From: Candidatus Sodaliphilus limicaballi
Lineage (GTDB): Bacteria; Bacteroidota; Bacteroidia; Bacteroidales; Muribaculaceae
Assembly: GCA_018065815.1 (NCBI GenBank)
Contig: JAGHSP010000259.1
Coordinates: 1 to 15,151 of the forward strand
Direction of reading: 5' to 3'
DNA length: 15,151 nucleotides
Position 1 is the first letter of the stretch. Every line of letters starts with the position of its first letter. Of this stretch, positions 1 to 7,329 are shown piece after piece. The notes beneath the pieces were generated by a model. It was not told where the DNA came from. It worked only from the letters and a program-made list of their open reading frames with translations, and did no database searches. Made by a program: the position numbers and the translations under genes.

Positions 1-1431
1 TATTTAGGTATAATAATTTGTGCCGCCACTTCAATTTCGGTTGCAGCACAAGGAGTAGTAACACTTGACTCATGCCGGGCCATGGCGCTTGGCAACAACA
101 AGGAAATAAAAGCCGCCGAGCTCAAGATAGAACAAGCTGGTTATCAGCGCAAAGAAGCCGCAGCTGCCTATCTTCCCTCTATCGACTTCGAAGGCGCTTA
201 TACATACAACCAACGCAACATCTCGCTCGTTGACAAGGACCAGTTGCTCCCGGTCAAGGCTTTCAACCCGCTCACCCAGAACTATGAGTACGAGCTGCTT
301 GTGAACCCCGCCACTGGCCAACCTCTCATCGTCGATGGTCATCCCGTACCGCTGCAAATGGCACTCCTGCCCAAGGACGCGCTCACATTCAACATGCACA
401 ATGTCTTTGCCGGCGCCCTAACTGTGACACAACCCATCTACATGGGCGGCAAGATCAAGGCGATGAACGAAATCACCCACTTCGCACAGGAACTCGCCAC
501 ATCGATGCACGACAGCAAAGTCGAGGACGTGATTTACAACGTTGATGCCGCCTACTGGCAGGTGGTCTCGCTCAAGGCCAAGCAACGCCTCGCCGAGGGG
601 TATGTATCGCTGGTCGAGTCGCTCGACAATGATGTCAAGGCACTTGTGGAGCAAGGCGTAGCCACACGCTCTACCCTACTCTCGGTGGATGTGAAGCTCA
701 ACGAGGCCCAAATTGCCCTCACCAAGGTGAACGACGGCCTCGTGCTCTCGCGCATGCTACTGGCACAGGTGTGCGGTATGCCTGTAAACGAGCAGTTCAC
801 CCTCGCCGACGAAGACAAGGAGACGCTTGCCGAGACCAAATTGAGACCAACTAGCATCGACATGAACAACGTCTATGCCAAGCGTCACGACATACACTCG
901 CTCGAACTGGCGGTCAAAATCTTTGACCAGAAGGCCAAGGTAGCACGCAGCGAGATGCTCCCCACCATCGCTGCCGTGGGTGCCTACCACGCCATGAACC
1001 CCAACACTTACAACGGCTTTGCCAACAAGTTCGGGTTTGCATTCTCTGTGGGCGCAATGGTCAAGATCCCCATCTGGCACTGGGGAGGACTATCCAACAA
1101 GTATAAAGCAGCAGTCACCGAGGCACGCATGAAGCAGATCGAGCTCGACGACGTGCGCGAGAAAATACAGCTCCAGGTGAGCCAGGCTTCGTTCAAGTAC
1201 CAAGAGGCCTACAAGACCTACGACATGACTTGCAAGAACCTGCGTGTGGCCGAAGAAAACCTGCGCATGGCACAAGTGGCATTCAAGGAAGGCGTTTCGA
1301 CAAGCGACGACGTGCTCAAGGCGCAGACCGCATGGCTTGCCGCCAACAGCGAGAAAATCGATGCCGAAATCAACGTGCGACTGTGCGACGTGTATCTCTC
1401 CAAAGTCATGGGTGAACTCAAAATATATTAA
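1..1431 (+). CDS. TolC-family outer-membrane efflux channel (5' partial)
   Basis: Outer-membrane/periplasmic channel subunit of a tripartite exporter. The reading frame is open to base 1 and, before the first ATG at 82, encodes a hydrophobic stretch (LGIIICAATSISVAAQG) followed by VVTLDSCRAMALGNNKEIKAAEL. That is the end of a signal peptide and the usual TolC opening, so the true start lies left of the window and 82 is not the start. The mature part shows the two OEP repeats: each begins with a beta-strand segment (LPSIDFEGAYTYNQ; later LPTIAAVGAYHAMNPN), has a glycine turn (TQPIYMGGKIKAMNE; IPIWHWGGLSNKYK) and continues into long alpha-helices rich in Ala, Lys and Glu. About 476 codons are in the window, near full family length. 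It lies 28 bp upstream of the adaptor gene and presumably heads the operon visible here. Family call is firm; substrate unknown. Confidence 0.93.
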   Translation, partial: YLGIIICAATSISVAAQGVVTLDSCRAMALGNNKEIKAAELKIEQAGYQRKEAAAAYLPSIDFEGAYTYNQRNISLVDKDQLLPVKAFNPLTQNYEYELLVNPATGQPLIVDGHPVPLQMALLPKDALTFNMHNVFAGALTVTQPIYMGGKIKAMNEITHFAQELATSMHDSKVEDVIYNVDAAYWQVVSLKAKQRLAEGYVSLVESLDNDVKALVEQGVATRSTLLSVDVKLNEAQIALTKVNDGLVLSRMLLAQVCGMPVNEQFTLADEDKETLAETKLRPTSIDMNNVYAKRHDIHSLELAVKIFDQKAKVARSEMLPTIAAVGAYHAMNPNTYNGFANKFGFAFSVGAMVKIPIWHWGGLSNKYKAAVTEARMKQIELDDVREKIQLQVSQASFKYQEAYKTYDMTCKNLRVAEENLRMAQVAFKEGVSTSDDVLKAQTAWLAANSEKIDAEINVRLCDVYLSKVMGELKIY

Positions 1432-1459
1432 TCCCTTGTAAAATATAAAACAACACAAT

Positions 1460-2473
1460 ATGGAAAACGTAAACAACAATGCTCAGGCTGTGAGCAAGAA
1501 AAACAAAGCGTTGCTGGCTGCTCTCGCAGTGTTTGTAGTGATACTGGCAGCAATAGCGATACTGGGACTAGTGCTCATTACGCCCCCCAATGAAATCACA
1601 CAAGGTCAGGCCGACTGCGACGTGGTGCGCGTGTCGGGCAAGTTGCCTGGTCGCGTGGTCAAGTTCTATGTCACCGAGGGCGAAATCGTCCACAAGGGCG
1701 ACACCCTGGCCAGCATCTACTCTTCTACAGTTGATGCGAAGCTGTTCCAAGCCAAGTCTATGCAAGACGCGGCCGCTGCAACAAGCCAGAAGGCCGAGGC
1801 TGGAACACGCAGCGAGCTCAAGGCTGGCGCCTACAACTTGTGGCAACAAGCCATCGCTGCCGAGACCATCACCCAAAAGACCTACCAGCGCATGCAGAAT
1901 CTCTATGAGCAAGGCGTCATCAGCGAGCAGAAGCGCGACGAGGCACGTGCAGCCTACGAGAGTGCTTCGGCTGCTGTCAAAGCTGCCAAGTCGCAGTATG
2001 ACATGGCACAGAACGGCGCACAGAGCGAGGACAAGCTCGCTGCACGCAGCATGGCCAACGCTGCCAAGGGTAGCGTGATGGAGGTGCAGTCGCTGCTCGA
2101 GGACCAGTTCCTCATCGCCCCATGCGACGGCGAGGTAAGCGAGATTTATCCCCACGAGGGCGAACTCATCTCGCTGGGCGCGCCTGTGATGTCGCTGTCT
2201 AAACTCAACGACATGTGGGCATCGTTCAACGTGCGCGAGGAGAAGCTCAACAACCTTCCCGTGGGCAAGGAAATCACCGTGACCATCCCCGCCCTCGACA
2301 ACAAGGAAGTGAAGATGAAGGTTTACTATGTGCACGACCGCGGCAGCTATGCAGCGTGGAGCGCTACCAAGGCCTACGGACAGTATGACAGCAAGACCTT
2401 CGAGGTAAGAGTGCGTCCTGATACCCGCATCGAGAATTTCCGTCCCGGCATGTCAGTTATCCTTGCTGAATGA
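1460..2473 (+). CDS. HlyD/EmrA-type periplasmic adaptor (membrane fusion protein)
   Basis: Adaptor (337 aa) that links inner-membrane permeases to the TolC-like channel. The N-terminus has a short cytoplasmic segment and one membrane anchor at about residues 17-41. Two half-lipoyl segments follow, roughly 55-88 (VSGKLPGRVVKFYVTEGEIV, KGDTLASI) and 216-246 (LIAPCDGEVSEIYPHEGELI, GAPVMSL). Between them (about 90-205) is an Ala/Gln/Lys/Glu-rich helical hairpin, the coiled coil that meets the TolC tip. The C-terminal beta-barrel ends with RPGMSVILAE, a normal adaptor ending. The ATG has no clear Shine-Dalgarno, as usual in Bacteroidetes. The stop overlaps the next start (ATGA), implying translational coupling. 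Substrate is not predictable from sequence. Confidence 0.93.
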   Translation: MENVNNNAQAVSKKNKALLAALAVFVVILAAIAILGLVLITPPNEITQGQADCDVVRVSGKLPGRVVKFYVTEGEIVHKGDTLASIYSSTVDAKLFQAKSMQDAAAATSQKAEAGTRSELKAGAYNLWQQAIAAETITQKTYQRMQNLYEQGVISEQKRDEARAAYESASAAVKAAKSQYDMAQNGAQSEDKLAARSMANAAKGSVMEVQSLLEDQFLIAPCDGEVSEIYPHEGELISLGAPVMSLSKLNDMWASFNVREEKLNNLPVGKEITVTIPALDNKEVKMKVYYVHDRGSYAAWSATKAYGQYDSKTFEVRVRPDTRIENFRPGMSVILAE

Positions 2474-3642
2474 AACTGCACACCATCATATTAAATTCCC
2501 TGAAGCGCAGCCTGGTGCAACTGGTTGAGCGCAAGGCGTTGCTATTGATGATTGTGGTGATTCCCATCGTGTGCTGCGGCTTCTTGATTGACCTCATGAG
2601 CCAGGGTGCCGTTGAGAACGTACCCATCGCCATCGTCAACCTTGACGGCTCGCCCATGTCACGCAACCTGGAACGCAACCTCAGCGCCATGCAGGGCGTC
2701 CACATCAAGATGCACTGCACATCTCACGGTGAGGCAATGATGGCATTGCAGCGCGGCGAGGTGCTGGGATTCTTTTACATTCCCGTTGACCTTGAAGAGA
2801 AAACGGTGGGCGGCAAGAAACCTGTGGTAAGTTTCTATGTTAACTATGCCTATTTCACTCCTTCTTCATCTCAATACAAGGGATTCAAGACCGTTAGCCT
2901 TCTGGCCAATGGAGCAATAGCCAAGACAATGCTCGACGCAACGGGTCTGCTTAGCCCCAACGATGTGGCGGCAACCTTGCAGCCCATCCTCACTCATGTG
3001 CATGGACTAAATAACCCCTGGACTAACTACAGTTATTACCTCAACATGTCGTTCCTGCCCTGCTTGCTTGCGCTCATTATTATGCTCACCACTGTCACCA
3101 CTGTGTGCAATGAGTTCAAGTACAACACCTGTGGTGAGTGGCTTAACACCGCGGGAGGTTCGATAATGGTTGCTCTCGCCAGCAAATTGATTCCTCACAG
3201 CGTGATATTTACCACAATGGGCTGGGTCATGCAGTTGATAATGTTCAAGATTAATTTCTTGCCATTCCACTGCAACCCCTGGCACATGATCCTTGCCATG
3301 CCGCTGCTGGTGCTGGCATGCCAGTCGTTTGCGCTGCTCATGATATGCGTGACTCCCAACTATCGCAAGAGTGCCACCCTGTGCACGCTGTTTGGCATGA
3401 TGTCGTTCTCATTCTGCGGCTTCTCGCTGCCAGCCGAGGCGATGTATCCCTGGATAAATGCAGTGGGTTACACTGTGCCCATCAGGCATTACTTCCTCAT
3501 TAGTGTCGATCAAGCTCTCAACGGCGTTGACCTGTACTATTCTCGCATGCACTATGCGATACTAATAGGCTATCTGCTGCTGCCACTCCCGCTATTGTGG
3601 CGCATCAAGCACGAGTGTCAAAACCCCGTTTATGTACCTTAA
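2470..3642 (+). CDS. ABC-2 type permease, first of a pair (ABC2_membrane_3-like)
   Basis: Inner-membrane transport subunit, 390 aa, with the YhhJ/YbhR-like layout. TM1 is at about residues 23-42, followed by a soluble periplasmic domain (about 45-185; it opens with VPIAIVNLDGSPMSRNLERN, a hallmark of this family). About five further hydrophobic segments occupy 190-380, including the stretches near 194-214, 242-260, 272-295, 303-320 and 360-377. The FCGFSLPAEAMYPW segment near 315-328 matches the conserved SG-x-S-x-P re-entrant region of ABC-2 permeases. The ATG overlaps the adaptor stop by 4 bp. There is no Walker A motif, so this protein is a permease only. It probably pairs with the next gene as a heterodimer; what powers the pair is not visible here. 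Confidence 0.9.
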   Translation: MKLHTIILNSLKRSLVQLVERKALLLMIVVIPIVCCGFLIDLMSQGAVENVPIAIVNLDGSPMSRNLERNLSAMQGVHIKMHCTSHGEAMMALQRGEVLGFFYIPVDLEEKTVGGKKPVVSFYVNYAYFTPSSSQYKGFKTVSLLANGAIAKTMLDATGLLSPNDVAATLQPILTHVHGLNNPWTNYSYYLNMSFLPCLLALIIMLTTVTTVCNEFKYNTCGEWLNTAGGSIMVALASKLIPHSVIFTTMGWVMQLIMFKINFLPFHCNPWHMILAMPLLVLACQSFALLMICVTPNYRKSATLCTLFGMMSFSFCGFSLPAEAMYPWINAVGYTVPIRHYFLISVDQALNGVDLYYSRMHYAILIGYLLLPLPLLWRIKHECQNPVYVP

Positions 3643-4830
3643 ATGAAACAAGTCGTTACTAACATATTGAAGTCGCCGCTCCATGTGCTTGAAGCATGTG
3701 TACACGAGCTGAAACTCACCTTCGGCGACGTGGGCGTTATCATCTTTTTCTTGGTGGTGAGCATAGCCTATCCTTTGCTCTATTCACTTGTCTATAACAC
3801 CGAGATTCCCCGTGACCTCAAGGTGATTGTGGTGGATGACGACCGCAGCCGCGAGAGCCGCGAGTTTGCACGTGCCCTTGATGCCACGCCCGAGGTGCAG
3901 GTAGTTGCCTATGCAGCCAACATGCAGGAGGCTCGCCAGGCCATGGCAAGCCACGACTGCTATGGCATCATCAACTTTCCACGCGACTATGCCCTCAATC
4001 TGGGCCGTGGAGAGCAGGCTCATGTGAATGTCTATTGCGACATGAGCGTGATGATGCGCTACCGCCAGATTCTCATGGCTACTACTGCCGTGCAGCAAAC
4101 TCTCAGCGGCGAAATCCAGGCGGCAAAGGCATCGGTAGTGCCCATCAGCCTGGGAGGCGGAACCCTAGAAAGCGAGCAAGTGCCGCTGGGCAACACTGCC
4201 ATGGGACTGGGCTCTTCGGTTCTGATGTGTATTCTTGCGCTTGTCTTGCAGCAAAGCATGATGCTGGGCATAGGCGTGTTGCATGGTGGTGTGCGCGATC
4301 GTCGACGCATGAATGGCGGCATTGATCCACTTGAGCACACAGCCCCTGCGGTTGTGTCGGTGCTGGGACGTGCCATCGCTCACACGCTGGTATATGTAAT
4401 TCCCACACTCTATGCACTGCTGCTGGTACCCAAGATTTTTGACTTCCCGCAAAATGGGCACGCAATTGATATTATGGTATTCTCATTGCCCTATGTCCTG
4501 GCTTGCTCATTCTTCTCGCAGACCTTTAAGGTTGCCGTCAAGGGACGCGAAGCCGCATTTATCACACTGGCGTTCACATCAATAATCTTTGTGTTCCTCA
4601 GTGGCATATCATGGCCGCGACAATCGATGGGAACCTTCTGGATTGCCATGGGCAACCTCATTCCCTCTACCTGGGGGGCAACCGGTTACATTGCAATGCA
4701 GAGCAATGGAGCATCGCTCGCAGCCCAGTCACAGTCTTACCTGATGTTGTGGCTCTTGTGCGGTCTCTACTTCGTCACAGCTTCGCTTGTCGAGAAATTC
4801 ATAGCACGACGCCAGAACACCAAGGGATAA
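3643..4830 (+). CDS. ABC-2 type permease, second of a pair
   Basis: A 395-aa paralogue-like partner of the preceding permease. TM1 is at about 30-50, followed by a periplasmic domain (about 55-185; opening LKVIVVDDDRSRESREFARA, the same position and role as the LDGS segment of its neighbour). C-terminal membrane segments lie at about 189-212, 245-264, 277-292, 304-322 and 364-384. The FLSGISWPRQSMG segment (about 318-330) is the classic ABC-2 re-entrant motif. The start follows the previous stop with no gap. It is the last gene of the export operon: a weak 5-bp stem (AATCT/AGATT) followed by T-rich sequence lies directly after its stop, and the next gene has its own promoter. Confidence 0.9.
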   Translation: MKQVVTNILKSPLHVLEACVHELKLTFGDVGVIIFFLVVSIAYPLLYSLVYNTEIPRDLKVIVVDDDRSRESREFARALDATPEVQVVAYAANMQEARQAMASHDCYGIINFPRDYALNLGRGEQAHVNVYCDMSVMMRYRQILMATTAVQQTLSGEIQAAKASVVPISLGGGTLESEQVPLGNTAMGLGSSVLMCILALVLQQSMMLGIGVLHGGVRDRRRMNGGIDPLEHTAPAVVSVLGRAIAHTLVYVIPTLYALLLVPKIFDFPQNGHAIDIMVFSLPYVLACSFFSQTFKVAVKGREAAFITLAFTSIIFVFLSGISWPRQSMGTFWIAMGNLIPSTWGATGYIAMQSNGASLAAQSQSYLMLWLLCGLYFVTASLVEKFIARRQNTKG

Positions 4831-4855
4831 TCTCTTACCAAAGATTTTTTCTTCT
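4829..4855 (+). terminator. weak terminator-like hairpin after the export operon
   Basis: AATCT (4829-4833) can pair with AGATT (4842-4846), followed by TTTTCTTC. The stem is only 5 bp, so termination here is plausible but not strong. It sits between the operon's last stop codon and the promoter of the peptidase gene. Confidence 0.35.
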
Positions 4856-4862
4856 CTCGCCT

Positions 4863-4892
4863 TTTGTTTTTCGGCAAAAACCACTACCTTTG
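4863..4892 (+). promoter_or_regulatory. Bacteroidetes-type promoter of the peptidase gene
   Basis: TTTG at 4863-4866 (-33 box) and TACCTTTG at 4885-4892 (-7 box) are 18 bp apart. Transcription would start near 4899, about 10 nt before the ATG at 4909. That makes the alternative upstream TTG start at 4864 (inside the promoter) very unlikely. Confidence 0.7.
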
Positions 4893-4908
4893 CACAAAAA
4901 CAATAGCT

Positions 4909-6300
4909 ATGAAGAAAAATATCACCTCACTCCTGCTCGCAGCATGTGCAGCAGCAGCCACAGCGCAAGGCATCTCGCCTGCCATGCTCGGCAGCATCGA
5001 GAAGCAACACCAGGCACAACCCGCCAGCAAAGCTTTGTTCAATGCCGTTGCCACCAACTCCATCGACGACCTGGCTAGAAATTTTGCCGCCAAGAACTCG
5101 ATGAACAAGACCTTCTCGGTCGAAACACCCAAGCAGAACATCCACAACCAGAAGCAATCAGGACGTTGCTGGATGTTCAGCGGTTTCAACGTGCTGCGAG
5201 CCAACTTTGCCAAGGCCCACAACGACAGCCTGCGCGTGGAATACTCTCACGTTTACACATTCTTCTACGACCAGCTCGAGAAGTCCAACCTCATGTTGCA
5301 GAGCGTCATCGACAACGCAGCGCTGCCCATCACCGACAAGAAGGTGCAATACCTCTTCCAGAATCCCGTGAACGACGGCGGCACATTCTGCGGTGTTGCC
5401 GACCTTGCCGACAAGTATGGACTCGTGCCCATGACCGTGATGCCCGAGACCTACTCGGCCGAGAACACTACCCGCATGACCCGCCTCATCAAGAGCAAAC
5501 TGCGTGAATATGGCCTTGAACTGCGCAAGATGGTTGCCGAGAAGAAAAGCAAGCAAGCCATCGAGGCCCGCAAGACCGAGATGCTGGGCACAATCTACAA
5601 CATGCTATGCCTCACGCTGGGCGAGCCCGTGAAGTCGTTCACCCACACATTCACCGACAAGGACGGCAACCCCGTGGGCGAGCCCCGCACTTTCACTCCG
5701 CAGGAGTTCTACCGCGAGACTGTGGGTGGACCCATCAACGGTTCTTTCATCATGGTGATGAACGACCCGCGACACCCCTACCACAAGACCTACGAGGTGG
5801 ATCTGGACCGTCACACCTACGACGGACACAACTGGAAATACCTCAACCTCCCCATGGAGGAAATCGCGGCTATGGCTATCGCGTCGCTCAAGGACGGACG
5901 CAAGCTCTACTCCAGCTACGACGCCGGGAAGATGATGGACCGCAAGACCGGCATTGCCGATACCGAACTCTACGACTACGCCTCGCTCATGGGCACCGAC
6001 TTCACCATGAACAAGGCCGAGCGCATCATGACATTCGACAGCGGATCTACTCACGCCATGACTCTCACCGCAGTGGACCTAGATGCACAAGGCAACCCCA
6101 TCAAGTGGAAAGTGGAGAACTCATGGAGCGCCGAGAGCTGCGACAAGGGATACGTCCTCATGACCGACAAGTGGTTCAACGAATACATGTTCCGCCTAGT
6201 CGTCGACAAGCAATACGTCCCCGCCTCGATCCTCAAAGAGTATGACCAAAAACCCACCATGCTCACCACCGACGACCCCCTGTTCCTCCCCGACGAGTAA
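4909..6300 (+). CDS. pepC: secreted aminopeptidase C / bleomycin hydrolase (peptidase C1B)
   Basis: Papain-like cysteine aminopeptidase, 463 aa from the ATG at 4909. The catalytic set is complete: the oxyanion Gln81 and Cys87 lie in NQKQSGRCWMFS, His382 in GSTHAMTLTAV, and Asn404 in VENSW. Spacing and length fit the bleomycin hydrolase/PepC family (usually about 440-480 aa), which trims N-terminal residues from peptides in a self-compartmentalised hexamer. Unlike the cytosolic enzymes, it begins with MKKNITSLLLAACAAAATAQ, an export signal. Cleavage after AQ by signal peptidase I seems most likely, although LAAC could be read as a lipobox. It is therefore probably periplasmic and involved in peptide scavenging. 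The last residues (TMLTTDDPLFLPDE) recur in diverged form at 7215-7253, beyond the toxin-like module. PepC C-termini project into the active site, so a changed tail could alter activity. Confidence 0.92.
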   Translation: MKKNITSLLLAACAAAATAQGISPAMLGSIEKQHQAQPASKALFNAVATNSIDDLARNFAAKNSMNKTFSVETPKQNIHNQKQSGRCWMFSGFNVLRANFAKAHNDSLRVEYSHVYTFFYDQLEKSNLMLQSVIDNAALPITDKKVQYLFQNPVNDGGTFCGVADLADKYGLVPMTVMPETYSAENTTRMTRLIKSKLREYGLELRKMVAEKKSKQAIEARKTEMLGTIYNMLCLTLGEPVKSFTHTFTDKDGNPVGEPRTFTPQEFYRETVGGPINGSFIMVMNDPRHPYHKTYEVDLDRHTYDGHNWKYLNLPMEEIAAMAIASLKDGRKLYSSYDAGKMMDRKTGIADTELYDYASLMGTDFTMNKAERIMTFDSGSTHAMTLTAVDLDAQGNPIKWKVENSWSAESCDKGYVLMTDKWFNEYMFRLVVDKQYVPASILKEYDQKPTMLTTDDPLFLPDE

Positions 6301-6330
6301 GGGGAATCAACATTTGCAAACTTTCATAAA

Positions 6331-6380
6331 AATCATCCCATATTTTTTAAGATGATTATCAGAAAAAAAATGTAACTTTG
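6331..6380 (+). promoter_or_regulatory. promoter and candidate operator of the toxin-like module
   Basis: A good -7 box, TAACTTTG, lies at 6373-6380, 32 bp before the ATG at 6413. No clear TTTG is found 20 bp upstream. A perfect 7-bp inverted repeat is present instead: AATCATC (6331-6337) and GATGATT (6351-6357), whose right arm covers the expected -33 position (about 6350-6353). Such an arrangement suits repression by the module's own products, as in many toxin-antitoxin operons. The repeat could also be a weak terminator for the upstream peptidase gene. Confidence 0.5.
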
Positions 6381-6412
6381 CACAATTCACATAACCCAAA
6401 CAGATATTAGCA

Positions 6413-6604
6413 ATGTCAGAGGAATTATTAAGATCATATCGTCTCACATCTATGGAGGAACCTACAGACGAGATGCTTCACGCAATCATGGAGAAAGTCG
6501 CTGCTGCTGCTCGTGAATCATCAGCACGAGCCCAGGAAGCGAAGCGCCGCATGTTAGCAGAAACGGTTTCAAACATCAAACAAAAACGAGCTACAAGCCG
6601 ATGA
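6413..6604 (+). CDS. small antitoxin-like protein upstream of zeta-type P-loop gene
   Basis: A 63-aa protein that is mostly predicted helix, acidic at the N-terminus (MSEELLRSYRLTSMEEPTDE) and Ala/Arg/Lys-rich after residue 28. I see no helix-turn-helix or ribbon-helix-helix signature. Its stop overlaps the start of the next gene (ATGA at 6601-6604), and it has a promoter 33 bp upstream. A small, charged, helical protein translationally coupled to a zeta-toxin-like kinase is the usual antitoxin arrangement, and that context is the only basis for the call. Composition is more A/T-rich than the neighbouring peptidase, consistent with transfer. Confidence 0.65.
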   Translation: MSEELLRSYRLTSMEEPTDEMLHAIMEKVAAAARESSARAQEAKRRMLAETVSNIKQKRATSR

Positions 6605-7197
6605 ATACCAATCGACGTCCCACCTTGTGTATTGTCGCAGGACCCAATGGATCGGGCAAGACTACTACAACACAGCAACTTCTAGTTAATGAATGGGCTG
6701 AAGATAGCCTTTACATTAACCCTGATAATATAGCTCAAGAGACCTTTGGTGATTGGAATTCTCCCGAAGCAGTACATAAAGCAGCAGTTTTAGCTACCGA
6801 GAAAAGATACGAATGCTTAAGTAACAAACGGGATTTTGTCTTTGAAACAGTGTTCTCGTCAGACGAAAAACTTGAGTTCGTCCGAAAAGCAAAAGCGGCA
6901 GGTTTCTTTGTGCGTCTATTTTTTGTGTGTACTAGCGATCCAGAAATTAATGTGCATCGCATCACCAAGAGGTATCTTGAAGGAGGACACGAAGTACCAA
7001 TTTCCAAAGTTATTTCACGCTATTATAAATCTATAGCAAATGCAGCACAAGCAATAGAAATTGTTGACCGAGCTTATATATATGACAATTCGGTAGAAGA
7101 TTCTTTGCCTCAATTACTCTATCGCACCGTCGAAGGAGATGTCGTTAAGCAATATATAGACGATGTCCCCGAATGGGCAGAGTCATTGGTGAAGTGA
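6601..7197 (+). CDS. zeta-toxin-like P-loop kinase (COG4185 family)
   Basis: A 198-aa P-loop protein. Walker A is GPNGSGKT at residues 14-21 (CIVAGPNGSGKTTTTQ). Next come YINPDNIAQETFGDW (about 38-52), where zeta toxins carry their substrate-side Asp, and FVFETVFSSDEK (about 80-91), the FETV/T motif typical of the family. The C-terminal part carries EGGHEVP and RYYKS-type motifs (about 127-143) and a closing YDNS (about 160-163), all recognisable in COG4185 'predicted ABC-type ATPase'/zeta-like proteins. True zeta toxins (for example PezT) phosphorylate UDP-N-acetylglucosamine and poison cell-wall synthesis; whether this short version does so is unknown. Coupled to the upstream small gene by a 4-bp overlap. 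The codon bias is clearly more A/T-rich than pepC or gldE, suggesting recent acquisition. Confidence 0.85.
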   Translation: MNTNRRPTLCIVAGPNGSGKTTTTQQLLVNEWAEDSLYINPDNIAQETFGDWNSPEAVHKAAVLATEKRYECLSNKRDFVFETVFSSDEKLEFVRKAKAAGFFVRLFFVCTSDPEINVHRITKRYLEGGHEVPISKVISRYYKSIANAAQAIEIVDRAYIYDNSVEDSLPQLLYRTVEGDVVKQYIDDVPEWAESLVK

Positions 7198-7210
7198 ATC
7201 GGGAATTATA

Positions 7211-7253
7211 AAACACCATGCTCACCGCCGAGGTACCCCTCTTCGACGAGTAA
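7211..7253 (+). pseudogene. orphan second copy of the pepC 3' end
   Basis: In frame from 7215 the sequence reads TMLTAEVPLFDE-stop; the end of pepC (6256-6300) reads TMLTTDDPLFLPDE-stop. The first 12 bases (ACCATGCTCACC) are identical, the last nine (GACGAGTAA) are identical, and the length difference is exactly two codons. An in-frame TAA at 7209-7211 cuts the remnant off from anything upstream, so it cannot be expressed as part of a longer protein. It most likely marks the old end of pepC, displaced when the toxin-like module was inserted; a recombination scar between paralogues is the alternative. Confidence 0.75.
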
Positions 7254-7260
7254 ACATCAC

Positions 7261-7294
7261 CACGTGCCCGCCGCATCAACCCGACGGGCACGTG
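7261..7294 (+). terminator. perfect 10-bp stem-loop, probable former pepC terminator
   Basis: CACGTGCCCG (7261-7270) and CGGGCACGTG (7285-7294) form a perfect GC-rich stem with a 14-nt loop, seven bases after the stop of the pepC remnant. There is no T-run after it, so it may act as a transcript-end stabiliser rather than a classical intrinsic terminator. Its position right after the displaced pepC tail fits the view that this was once pepC's own downstream region. Confidence 0.55.
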
Positions 7295-7329
7295 TCGTAA
7301 TATCACACTAGCAAGAAACCGTATCCCAT

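Noticed and set aside
82..84. ATG 82 as the real start of the TolC-family gene
   Set aside because: The frame is open upstream and encodes the end of a signal peptide and the conserved opening of the mature protein, so the gene is truncated by the window edge.
1568..2335. Long minus-strand open frame (255 codons) opposite the adaptor gene
   Set aside because: It is a shadow of the highly biased coding strand; the plus-strand protein has clear family motifs.
4864..4908. Upstream TTG start of the peptidase
   Set aside because: It lies within the -33 box and would precede the transcription start; ATG 4909 begins a proper signal peptide.
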